This document shows, piece by piece, positions 47,627-59,316 of a DNA stretch of 64,000 nt (its first letter is position 1; each line of letters starts with the position of its first letter). The notes beneath the pieces are model-generated. The model was not told where the DNA came from. It ran no database searches and saw nothing but the letters and a program-made list of their open reading frames with translations. The position numbers were made by a program, and so were the translations under genes. The stretch is from Dictyophora rubrovolvata (Eukaryota; Basidiomycota; Agaricomycetes; Phallales; Phallaceae), in assembly GCA_029959195.1 (NCBI GenBank), contig CP114124.1:2055102-2119101 (forward strand), in the 5' to 3' direction.

Positions 47627-48032
47627 TGTCAGGGCTACTCTCTCAGACTAGAGGGAGGGGATCCTAAGCAAGATATATTCTAGGAATAATACTAACTCAC
47701 CTAGAGGGAGGGGATCCTAAGAGAACAAACTTAGAGATCCCTCCTCTAGGGCTACTAACTATATACTATGAAAAATGGTGAAGGCCACACGTGACCTTTG
47801 GTTCATGGACTGGGCATGGATACATGCTGGTCCCGGACTTTTAGCCAGGGCCTAGGCCATGGCTCTGATGAGAATGGGTGCTCAGCGCCCGTTGAAGGAA
47901 AAATGGGAATACAGAAGGAGAGGGAAATGCAAGAGATGGGATAGAATATGAGAAATATGGAAATAAATAAAATAGACCAGAACCGAAGGTAAATGTAGGA
48001 AAATAAGGGGACGATGCTAGCATACCCTGACA
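47627..48032 (-). mobile_element. LTR, family A (long form)
   Basis: 406 bases in inverse orientation. The flanks GACAC and AAATC differ, so this copy may mark a recombination or deletion point. Confidence 0.8.
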
Positions 48033-48312
48033 AAATCCTATTCCAAAAGAGCCTAAAGCATCTTTCAATTATCCTTCGTTCCCTCATTCCCCAACTTCAT
48101 CCAATCTAACCATACAACCTCCCCGATATCAACAAACCCTTCACACACTTCAACGAGTCTGTTCTAGTTTCCTGGAACAAACTTGAACAGTTTTGGAGTA
48201 TAATAAAGAACAAATAAAATGAATACAGACATATTTTCTTTTGTTCTCTAGTTTCTTCCTGATTCGGAGCTTAAAAATTTAATTTCATCCTTTCTTATCC
48301 TCCCCTCTCATC

Positions 48313-48849
48313 ATGAATTCTATGCTACCTCTTGGTTATGAATTGCTTGCCCCTACTTCTTTCCTTCCTTATCCTTATTATCCTTTTACCAGGATAACTT
48401 CTGATAAATGATATGCTAATTTCATATCAACAATACGGATCTACCGCATCTCTGGCACAAATATCGAGGTAGATGAAAGTACATTATGGCCGCCTTCTCT
48501 GGTCCCTATCCAGGAATACCAGGTACCCTACGAGAAACTGGAATTCCCCGAAAATCCAAAAATGAATGAAACACTCCATATCAATATACTGGCACGTTCA
48601 TATGAATTGGTTTGGATTCACCAGTTTCTTCATAGTGAACAATCTGTTTGGCAGTTCATATTCCATCAACCACTTTTATATCATGATGAATTCCTTTTCA
48701 TGGATGCACCCACAAATGCGATCAACAATTACCCTGCCCCTGCCTATTGTCCACTAGAGGTCAATATGTCCCAACCGCTTCCCAAGTATCTTGAACATAG
48801 ACCTCTAGTTTCATACGATTGGAGCCCTTTAACGAGAGTTCAACAATGA
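48313..48849 (+). pseudogene. Unrecognised small-protein family, copy G4
   Basis: The plus strand reads MNSMLPLGYELLAPTSFLPY, then IRIYRISGTNIEVDESTLWP, PYEKLEFPENPKMNETLHIN, SYELVWIHQFLHSEQSVWQF and LLYHDEFLFMDAPTNAI, ending SPLTRVQQ. The order and spacing match G1 on the other strand 12 kb away. No known domain is seen. A T-rich spacer and repeat C follow, as for G1. Confidence 0.5.
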
Positions 48850-49245
48850 AACACATGTATACATATGGCAGCGGCAAATGCACATTGTTTCCAAGGTTAG
48901 AGGAAGAGAATGGAAATCAATCTTGAGGCTGTATAGCGCTTATCAATGGTGATGTCTAATTTTGGGATAATTAGTAAGGATATTACCTCCTATTTTCATT
49001 GTTCCATTCTCTTTTGCCTTTTTGATCCTAATTCTCTTTGATTATATCATGCTGTTTGTTCTTTTTGTCATCTCTTTAAATCCATTTGTTTTTCCCTCTA
49101 TGTAATTGTATAGCTTTGCTGACTCATCCATTCCCCTATTTATCCATCCAATTCTTTATTTCCTTCTTTTACAAATCTGGCATACAATTACTAATTGTAT
49201 TGCCACTCAAACTCCAAAAATATTTCTTTTTGTTCAGAACGGTAT
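48850..49245 (+). repeat. T-rich spacer of the G4 unit
   Basis: Rich in TTTGTTCTTTT-like runs, similar in composition and place to the spacer beside G1 (34613-34740 and 35304-35490 on the other strand). No gene was seen. Confidence 0.35.
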
Positions 49246-50106
49246 TGTCATGATCCGATTTATGACATCACTAGTGATACAGATTCCTTATTATATTCCC
49301 TTATCTTATCATACTTAAACGTTATCTTATCACAATCGCTTCATAGACACCACGACCGGAAGTCTTATCAGACTTCATCACCGTTTTTATGAAGTCTTAG
49401 AGGCCGTCGTCTTCCTAGGACTTACAGTAAGCTGCGGATAGACCTTTGGTATATATTCTAGTTCCAAACCATGCATGAGATCATCTATGACGGTCATAGG
49501 TCCTTATGTGCTTTCCCTTTGTTCTTGTTGCCTCATGTTTGCCACATGGCAAACTGACCCTGCATATACTTATGATACTCACAAATTGCTATGACATGTA
49601 TACATTCTCAAGTTTGTTATCTATTTCGAACTGAGATTCAAACCTCTAGCGTACTTGTATATAAAGCCTCCTATACTTCGTAGCTAGACTTCTCTTCAGA
49701 CTTAATATTGAACCTAGTTTGATATCTCAATATAGTCTTCATTTCCCAATAGCGCTACAGTCATTTCCAAACGCTTTAAATCTAAACCGTCCATAGCGAC
49801 AACGCCGTTCCGGCGTTGGATCTACTACTTCTTCCATCTCTTGTTCTTCTGCTTTCTAGTCGACAATCTATTCTACCAGATCGTTTTAGACTTCTTAGAG
49901 CTTCGGCTCAACAAGATTCTACGACGACTCAAAGATCCCGAATGACGTCAAGACAAGTAGAGCCAACATCCAGAGGACTGTTGTGGTACAACCCACTCAG
50001 GTTGAGACCGCGCTCTACGACATTACGGTGACATTTGTATCATCATTAAATATGATTATTAACGTTTATACATTCGTCGCCGATACCCGAGAATCGGTAC
50101 TTAACA
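49246..50106 (+). mobile_element. Solo LTR, family B
   Basis: 861 bases with the 5-bp duplication GGTAT on both sides. The insertion split the TATA-like start of repeat C (GGTAT then AAATAC). Confidence 0.85.
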
Positions 50107-50620
50107 GGTATAAATACTGCATGTAAATACGTGTAACAGCAGCAATCTACTGGAACGGTTGTCTCAAGTTTTTAGTTCAGTATAAGTCAAGTTCAAGTCA
50201 AGGTTTCGTCTCTAGTCTATTTCTACGCTCACATCTATTTCTTTGGATTACTCTGAGTGAGGCCTTGGAGTATAAACTCAACGATTCGTATTGTCATTGA
50301 AGCCTTACTAACATTAAACAGTTTAATATTGCTGTATTATTGACAGCGTATTGTCATACCATTTTTATTGCAAATTCATATTCATCATCCCCTTCATGCA
50401 CACAAGATCTTAGGATCGTTATTTTTTTGTTGTTGTTGTTGGTTTAATATCGACACTCACTCACTTGTTACATCATATTACCTCCCACCACTTCCTCTTC
50501 ATGAAATCAGCACCAGGACCCACTCCATGGAGACTAGACGACCTCAAACAAGTATCTTCGTAGTTTTTCCAATTGTATATATAGCTATGACATTTAGCTA
50601 TTATCTTCAGATCATTACAC
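50107..50620 (+). repeat. Dispersed repeat C, copy 2
   Basis: Inverse match of 34048-34612, with TCAAGTTCAAGTCAAGG and the short open stretch MKSAPGPTPWRLDDLKQVS. The shared order G gene, T-rich spacer, repeat C on both strands suggests one composite element. Confidence 0.6.
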
Positions 50621-51077
50621 TGTTGCCTCTGCTGTCTAAGGAGAATGTTCATCACAGCTCTTATTTTGGCTACACAATTAGTGGTATGCCACTAACCTGC
50701 TCGTTGAGTGATAGTGTAGTTTTGATAGGTATGTAACAATTCACATACTGATGATTTGTTGGCTGACCTTCACTCTGTGTTCAAGTGTTCATCTTCAATG
50801 GCTAACCTTGACTTGATACTATCACGATCTGCAGCATCACTGTTGTTTGTCAACTTCAACCACCACTTATGCTGAGTGATCCCACAACAATGATACTAAC
50901 CCCAGTCAACGCTGATCTTGATGCAATGGAATCAGAATGTGGCAGTGATAACACCAGTGCTGATAATAACAGGTTTAATAACAGTACCCCTTCTTTAGTA
51001 TACTCTTCAGACTTGGCCCACACACGCCATTTTGTTTTTTTGAATTGATTTAAAAGCAAATCAACACTGTATCCAAG

Positions 51078-51745
51078 CTAATCAGAATCACTTGAAATAT
51101 ATACAATCTTGTCAAGAGCTTTGGTTTTGAAATTTTTCTTTAGAGTGAACAAAAAAGGGAGGTGAGGTGGACATACACAAGTTTTCCTTCGAACTACTTT
51201 GAACAGAAATGGCAGTAATAATTGATGTGTGCACCCAAAAGCATTCCAGTTCGTTGGGTTCATTAAGAACTTGGTTTTTATTCTTGGCTCTCCATGGCAA
51301 ATTTATAGTATCCCCATATAATGGACATGGCTGGAAAAAGCCGTCTTTGATGGCTTGTATAAATGGTGTGGTAGAGATCTGAATTGAGATACAATTTGCT
51401 TTGGCTTTCGGCTGGTGTTTTCTAGGAATGACTTTAAATGGTGGCTCTGGAGCAAACTGATATAACACACACTATCAGAAAAAAATACACGCATATCATA
51501 GAACTTTAAAGAACTGACTGTCCCACCATCAATGGTTCACATTCAGGCTAGCAGGACATGCAGAACGGCATCTGGCCATACTAGACTCTTGAATGTTTTG
51601 AGTATTCCTCTTTCGTCCAAGCTCTACTCAAATTTGTTACAGCAAGCAATGGCTAGTTTTGATAGATCAAGTTTGTTTTTCCACAGATTTTTAGAAATAT
51701 GGAGGAGTTCGTGAATATTGAGAATTTCTGGGTCCAAGTATGCTG
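51078..51745 (-). pseudogene. XPG/GEN1-like nuclease, 3' part
   Basis: This continues the gene whose 5' part is at 59317-60804. The minus strand from 51745 codes LSAYLDPEILNIHELLHISK, then LDLSKLAIACCNKFE and TFKSLVWPDAVLHVLLA, matching the helical region after the XPG-I domain in mushroom GEN1-like proteins. A later frame (51468-51112) has TPFIQAIKDGFFQPCPLYGD and LECFWVHTSIITAI, and a short acidic end IVYISSDSD lies near 51078. The junction at 51745-51750 with the Ty3 element carries the ATAAT duplication, so the split is due to that insertion. In-frame stops are also present, so the gene is dead. Confidence 0.65.
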
Positions 51746-51750
51746 ATAAT

Positions 51751-52058
51751 TGTAAGGGATCTGGGATCCATTACCAAGCATCATCACAACTCATAACACC
51801 CACCTTGTTCAACCAAAAGCGGCTTTGTTTTCTTTATTCTCTTAATTAAGCTTATTTTCCTTTATTGGACAAATTAAGGACTATTATCCTTTGTTCTCCT
51901 TTTTAGTAGTTATAACAAAGTCTAATTAGTATAAATACGCGAGTGTAGATAGTGTTAGAGGCGGGCTTCGTAACACGGAGACTTTTGAACACTCATTTCT
52001 AACGTGTGAAACTTAAGTCTTTTATCCTCGTTGCTTCGTGAAGTATACAAACTTCACA
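51751..52058 (+). repeat. 5' LTR of the Ty3 element
   Basis: 308 bases, TGTAAGGGATC..AACTTCACA, with a TATAAATA promoter-like site near 51930. Confidence 0.9.
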
Positions 52059-55000
52059 TTTTTTTGAGTGAGTAACTCTTCATATTAAGTTACTGAATTA
52101 TCTACACCAGTGCCGGATTGATCACCCAAACGCTTTCTTTGGAATATGTCGACTGATATTATAATAAATGCATCCCCCTCTCCTAACCTGCCAACCACCC
52201 CTCCTACTCTCAACCCCGCAGACTTTACCGACCCCAGTTCTATCGCACGCGAATACCACCAGACTCGCAGTGGTATTGTTCGACCTGAAACTGTTACAAG
52301 GGACAAGTGAAAGTATACGAAGCGAAAGGGTGCTGAAGGTGACGGAGAGGACAAGGAAGAGGCTGAGAGGGAGGTTGGGAAACATGAGGAAGAGATTTTT
52401 GGTGGATCCAACAAGAAGGAGACGTCACCCGAGGCAGATACCGACGACAGGCCTAAATCTCTTGTGAACCGCTTAAGCAATGCCGATTTCCTAGCAAGTG
52501 TTGTAATCGAAAATGAGGAAATTGAGAAGAAACGAGAAGAGATGGAGAGGAAGATCCATGAACGATTGGACCAGGAAGGATTCGTTTATCATAGGAAACC
52601 AGCGAGAGTGCAACAGACATCAAGCGGAGTGAGCCTCACTGGGAGGAAATATTTCCTGAGTGACTTCGGGGACGCGCCTGCAGAGGGCCCTAAGTAGGAG
52701 GACGCTAATATTCATGTTAAGAAAGGTGGCGAGGTTGAGGAAAAGAGGGAAACTTATGCCACAATCACTGCCAACAAGAGCAAGGCCTCTGGGGGCAAGA
52801 CCAGTACCCAGGAGAAAGGAAAAGAGGTTATGGAGGGCGAGAGGACCAAAGACAGTGGCTCATCCAAGGACTCCAAGAGGAGGAAGAAGAAAAATAATAA
52901 GAAGAAGGGAAGGAAGTCAAGGTTTACGCGAGAATGCTCCCTTATGCCAGAGGGTGGATTTTTTGCGAAGATCAGTGGACTGGCGGGCAACCCATCGGAC
53001 AGTAGCTCATCCTCAGGCTCCAGCGACTCAGACTCCTCAGACTTGGATTCTGATGACGATAACAAAGGGACTCATAAACTGCCAGAGACTAGTCAGAAAC
53101 AAAACATCTCGGCATTGAAGGTTAAGGACCCACCGACTTATTACGGAGTTATGAATCTAGATACATACGACCACTGGGTTTACAACGTCACTTTGTGGGC
53201 AAAACTTCATAAGTTGGAGGATGAATTTGCAGTCCAGATGCTGGGGAATTTTTTAGCAGGAAAGGCAGGAATTTTCTATATGAAGTATGTAGTTATGAAA
53301 CCGAAGAAGTGGACACTACCTACCATCTTTCCGGCACTTTTCGACTATTGTTTCCCACCTGACTACAAGGAGGAATTGAGGACGCAGTTACATGATTCAA
53401 GGCAAGGGCAGAAGCATTTTAGGGACTTTGCCCAGGACGTTGAGGTACTGGCCGAGCGATTCCCTGATGTGACTAAGCGACAATTAGTGGAAATTATATG
53501 GCGGGGTGTGGTGAATTACTTACAGAAGGAATGGTCCAGGGCAGGGTTGTCCAGGGAGAAAACATTGTTGAAGGAGCTAGTTAAGCAAGGCATCAGATTC
53601 GAGACCGCAGAAAGAATAAGTTGAAAGGACCTGTGGATGAACCGGAGGTCATTCCTGACTGAGAGAACGCCAGGAGCATCACCCAGAGCTGAGGCTGCAG
53701 CTGCGACACCCCCTTCAGCTTCAAAGTTTAGATCAGCTGGAGGGTGTGAGAACACCGGTAAGGGTCAAACAGCAGTTAAGTTGGACAACAGAAAACCTAA
53801 GGAATACAAGCCAAGACTCACCAAGCAGGAGCTGAACAAATTGAGAGCCCAAGGACGTTGCTTCGACTGTCGAAAGGAAGGGCATGACACGTGGAACTGC
53901 CCATCCCGACACACAGCCCCGGCCCCAAGGATACACTCAAGTGCTGTAAATTTCAAAACATTGGAGAGATTAGCATATGAGAGGGACAGCATTGCAGTAC
54001 ATGCCTGTTCAATAAAGGAGTGGGGTAAACGTCTCTTTAAGAAACCACCTAGTAAGGAGGAGATCTGCGAGGAGATTCAATCCTGTTTCATGGAATTTTT
54101 CAGAGGGAACACTTACACTGATGAAAAGGGCAATACAGAGACTCGATTCACTGTAATGGATTATGGAGAAGACTTCCAAGTAACTGACTGGACCGATTTA
54201 TCAATTTCACATTTAGTGAAGAAGCAGGACCTGGAAAGTGGATGGGACATACTGTCGATTTTGGACCGTACTCGGAGTATTAGAGAAGACCTGAAGATGG
54301 ACAAGAAGACAAGAGCAGAACAAGACGCGGAGGTAGTCTTTTTAAATGTAGCCAGGATCAAGAGCGCTAAGAAGATGTCACGGGTGGAAGAGGAGAAGCT
54401 TGAAAATATCGAACGTACCGCAATGAAGGTAAAGGACTTCACCCGGAAGCTTCCCAAACCAGTTGTGGCAGAGGTTTACATCAACGGCAAACCCGCCCAA
54501 GCACTGATTGATAGTGGATCCTTGGCAGACTTCATGTCAACAACTCTGGCGGATCAGTTGAAGCTAAAAAAGGATGTACTTGCGAAACCATTGACGCTCC
54601 AGATGGCTGTACAGGGCTCGCGATCCAAGATCAACTGTAGCATGCTGGTAGACTTCCGGTATCAAGGCATCGAGTCCAAGAGGCGTTTTGACGTGGTTAA
54701 TCTTGACAGTTATGATGTTATATTGGGAACCCCATTCATCTATCAACATCGAGTACTGCTGGGACTAAATCCAACTCAGGTGATTGTAGGAATGGAGCAG
54801 CCAGAATTATTGGATGGTGAAGAAGTGGCGACCATTCTCTCAGCAGCAGCAGACGTACTGGAGGATGAGTTAGACAAGCTAAGAGGTCAACTAAAAATGG
54901 AGGCTACTGACTTGTGCACGAGTGCCGAGGACACTGAGCTACCACCACTCTGCGCAGTTAATCACACTATCCCATTAATCGATGAGGACAAGGTTTACTC

Positions 55001-58000
55001 TTGGAGACCAAGTCACTGCCCCGAAGCATTAAAATCAGTTTGGCAAGCGAAGAAAAATGCTTACTTGAGGAATGGATGATGGAGATTGGCAACAGGTACA
55101 AACACATCACCATTGCTTATTTTGCCGAAACCACCAAAGCCAGATGGGACGCTTCGGATCCGGACAGTGGTTGATAAGAGGGAACAAAATGCCAACACAA
55201 AGAAACTGAGGACACCACTGCCGGATATTGATGTCATTCTAAGGAACGTCATTAGACACAAGTATAGGAGCATAATCGACGGAAAGGATGCTTACGAGCA
55301 AATTAGAATAGTGCCGGAGCACGTAAATAGGACACTGTTTACGACACCCGATGGATCTATGGAGAGCTTAGTCTTACAACAAGGAGATTGCAATGGACCG
55401 GCGACTTACCAAACACTAATGAATTACATTTTCGCACCACATATTGGAGTTTTTATGGATGTGTACCTGGACAATATAGTTATTTACTCAGACACCATAG
55501 AAGACCATGTTAAACACATACGCACAATATTCAAGATCTTGAGGAAGGAGCGATTGTTCTTAGCAGCAGACAAAATGTATTTCTTTGCGACGGAACTGAA
55601 GATCCTGGGACACGTGATTGATGGCAAGGGCATTAGGATGGATCCTCATAAACTCGACGGAATCAAGAAGTGGAAGGAACTGACGAATAAAGACATGCTT
55701 CTGAGTTTTCTGGGGTCAGTAGGATACTTAGCAGATAACTGCGAAGGGATTCATATACCTATGGCTACACTGGCAGCAAGATTGGGGACAACCAGCACTT
55801 GGAGATGGGGTTTCACAGAGCAGAGAGCCTTTGAGGAAGTCAAGCGAATTGTTAGTGATCATAGAGATAAGTACCAAGTTGCACTGGACTACTCACTGGA
55901 GGCAGGACCAATCAATCTCGTCACGGACGCATGTCTGACGGGAGCTAGCGGAGTTATCTCACAAGGCGAAGATCTGAGCACTGCAAAGGTGGTCAGCTTC
56001 TGGTCTGGAAAGTTCAACCCAGCACAGCAAAATTACCCAGTACATGAGCAGGAATTGCTGACGATCGTGGAATCTCTAAAAAGGTTCACACCACAGTTGT
56101 TGGGGACAAAATTTCGAATCTGTACGGATCATAAGGCATTGGAGTTTATAATGACGCAAAAGCACCTCTCACCTAGACAGCACCGTTGGGTGGACACGCT
56201 GAACCAATTCAATTTTGTGATTTACTATATCCCTGGAGAAACAAATGTATTAGTGGATGCATTATCAAGAATGTACAGCGACGAACCGGTAGGAATAGTT
56301 AGGGCTTCAAGCGAATATGTGGAGGATGAGTTTGAGATGGACAAGATAGCTGGCAGAATTCAATTGCTAGTAGCATCTTTGGCGGAATTATCAACACCTG
56401 TATACACGGGACGAAACGGACTTTTAAACTCACCATGACACTCGAATTGGATTGCGGAGCAACAAGTACGCCCACAAGACACAATGATCCAGAGAAATAT
56501 CAAGACACCAGTGGCGGATAGATTGGTGGGAGATGTAAAGAGAGGATGGGGAAGACCTCGTAAGAGACCTCTGAGCCCCGGAGGGCGCAAGGAGGTGGAA
56601 GAACTGTTGAATCGTATGAAGGAGACTGAAGGAAATTTAAGTACAGATACGGAACCGGAGAAGAGCGACTCACCTGACTTCATGGTAGAGAAGACTGAAA
56701 ACGTGGTCGCACCCTCATTGACAGAAGTGATCACAGACGCCGAACCAGGATTCAACATTGCTAAAATCATACGGAATAAATATCATCAGGATTCGTTTTT
56801 CAAGGATATAATCAGAAGACTGACTCACTTTAAGGATTTTAAATTAGAAGACGGGCTGATTTTTTTGATAGCAGGAGCACGAAAGGCCTTGGGAATACCT
56901 GACGTGAAGGTGAAGCTGAGAAGGGTACGGGAAGTTATCATAATGCACGCACATTCCATTTTGGCTCATTTGGGGGCATGGAAAACACTGAACTATCTAA
57001 AAGAAGACGTGTGGTGGCCGAAAATGATAGACGACGTGGTGGCATTTTGCAAATCCTGTAGCACATGCGCAATGAGCAAGTCAAGCATGCAGGCACCAAT
57101 GGGATTACTACGCACCTTGGAGGTGCCGAAGAGACCATGGCAGGCGATTGGCATTGATTTTGTAGGACCCTTACCAACATCTAGGAATAGACATGGCGAA
57201 TTCGATCAAATCTGCGTGATAATTGACCATTTAACATCTATGGTCCACCTGGTAACAACGAAGACAACATACAAGGCTACAGACATGGCTGAGGTTATAT
57301 TCGACACTGTTTACAAACAACATGGCTTACTGGAACGGATTATCAGCGACCATGATTCATTATTCACTAGCACTTTTTGGCAAGAGCTACACCGACTGTT
57401 AGGGACGGAATTGAGACTGTCATCTGCATATCATCCACAGACAGATGGTGCGACCGAACGTGCAAACCGCACTATGACACAAATGCTTCGTCAATGCGTG
57501 GCGATGGATCAGAAGGATTGGGCGACACGCTTACCATCAATTGAGCTTGCGATGAATTGCGCAAGATCGGACACAACAGGGTTTTCACCATTCTTCTTGA
57601 ACTATGGGAGGATGCTGAGACCTTTGATTTGGAACGCGGAATCGGAGTACCCAGGAGTGGAAGTGTTTGCACAGAAAATGAAAGATGCGATCATGGTGGC
57701 CCACAACCAAATCATTGAAGCACGAGTGAAGCAAACATGCCAGGCCAACAAACATCGCAGACAGGCGGAATTTGCTGTGGGAGACCTGGTATATTTGTCT
57801 ACTAAGAATCTGAGACTACCGAAGAACAGAGCGTGAAAACTCACACCGAAATACATTGGACCATTTCCAATAATCAAGGTTGTCGAACCTGGAGCGAGTT
57901 TTAAATTGGAAATAAGCCAAGATCTGAAGAAATGGGGGATCCATCCAGTTTTTCACGCCTCATTGTTACGAATCCACATACCGAACAATGACAGGCATTT

Positions 58001-59008
58001 TCCTGGACGACAATACAACCAGATTCCTGGATTTGGAGGAACAGTGGAGGAATGGGCTGTGGATCGCATCTTGTCTCACAGTGGACAAGGAGAGGACACT
58101 TTGTTTGAGGTATTATGGAAATCTGGGGATGTCACGTGATTAACATTTGGCGAAGCAAAACACTTGGAACCTCGCAATAGGTATCAGGAACCCAAAAAGG
58201 TTACCAAAGGGCAAGACACCTATGCCCGACATTCTGGTGACGACAGCGACAATGTCCATAATGAACGAACAGTCACAACCAAACAACAAGACTGAGACAT
58301 TGACCCAAGGGTACAAGAAGGGGCAGTCAAGCAACGAACACAACACAGATATCATCACACCCCCCATGCCAACCAGACCCAACAAGATCAAGTTAACGCA
58401 TGACGAACTCCTCGCCATGATGGCGATAGGCCCTGATTGGCTCAAAGAAATCAGTTTGGCATTGACCGCACCCAGTAAACAGCAGAAAGAGCAAGAGGAG
58501 ACAAGAGAGAGGTCAGTGGAGTATGACAAGGGGCGCACAACAGGTAATGGACGACAAACCCCCGATGGCCCATGCAGTACCAGAAGAGGGGAATATCGCA
58601 CACCACTTGAAGAATGTATGTGTGCAACACCTCGATTCACCAGGAGTTCGGATCGACCACTGTCTTCGCGACTATCCGAACGTCAGCAAGACAACTGGAA
58701 ATACCGCAGAACATCTATACCGAGAGGAGAGACCTTTAGGACGAGATATGAGACCTCAGAAGACACTAAAGCAGCAATGAAGGCAAAGGAAGAGAAGGAA
58801 TTTGCAGATTATATAGCAGAAAGGGACCGAGCGGCGAAGGCACACATGGAGCAAGCAAGGAAGATACAGATCCCGGGTTTTAGTGATCGGATTCTGGATC
58901 TAGACGATGACGAAGAGTTTGTTAGCGACGGAGAAGGAGGAAAGATTGGTTATTAACTACCAACCGTTGCTTCCAATGGATTGCACTCAGCGAGTGCAGA
59001 AGGGCGAA

Positions 59009-59316
59009 TGTAAGGGATCTGGGATCCATTACCAAGCATCGTCATAACTCGTAACACCCACCTTGTTCAACCAAAAGCGGCTTTGTTTTCTTTATTCTCT
59101 TAATTAAGCTTATTTTCCTTTATTGGACAAATTAAGGACTATTATCCTTTGTTCTCCTTTTTAGTAGTTACAACAAAGTCTAATTAGTATAAATACGCAA
59201 GTGTAGATAGTGTTAGAGGCGGGCTTCGTAACACAGAGACTTTTGAACACTCATTTCTAACGTGTGAAACTTAAGTCTCTTATCCTCATTGCTTCATGAA
59301 GTATACAAACTTCACA
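59009..59316 (+). repeat. 3' LTR of the Ty3 element
   Basis: 308 bases, about 97 percent identical to 51751-52058; followed by the ATAAT duplication. Confidence 0.9.

Larger units (their letters stand above)
51751..59316 (+). mobile_element. Nearly full-length Ty3 (gypsy) LTR element
   Basis: 7,566 bases with 308-base LTRs at 51751-52058 and 59009-59316 (TGTAAGGG..CTTCACA) and the target duplication ATAAT on both sides. Parts in order on the plus strand: a gag-like region with charged and serine-rich stretches (about 52460-53620), a zinc knuckle (near 53860) and aspartic protease (near 54500), reverse transcriptase and RNase H (about 55086-56430), integrase (about 56480-57840) with a chromo-like tail (about 57900-58140), and a further unrecognised charged frame (58147-58956). 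The element keeps all main parts with a handful of breaks. The LTRs differ at about nine sites, all transitions, roughly 97 percent identical, so the insertion is fairly recent compared with the other fossils here. It lies inside the XPG-like gene. Confidence 0.9.
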
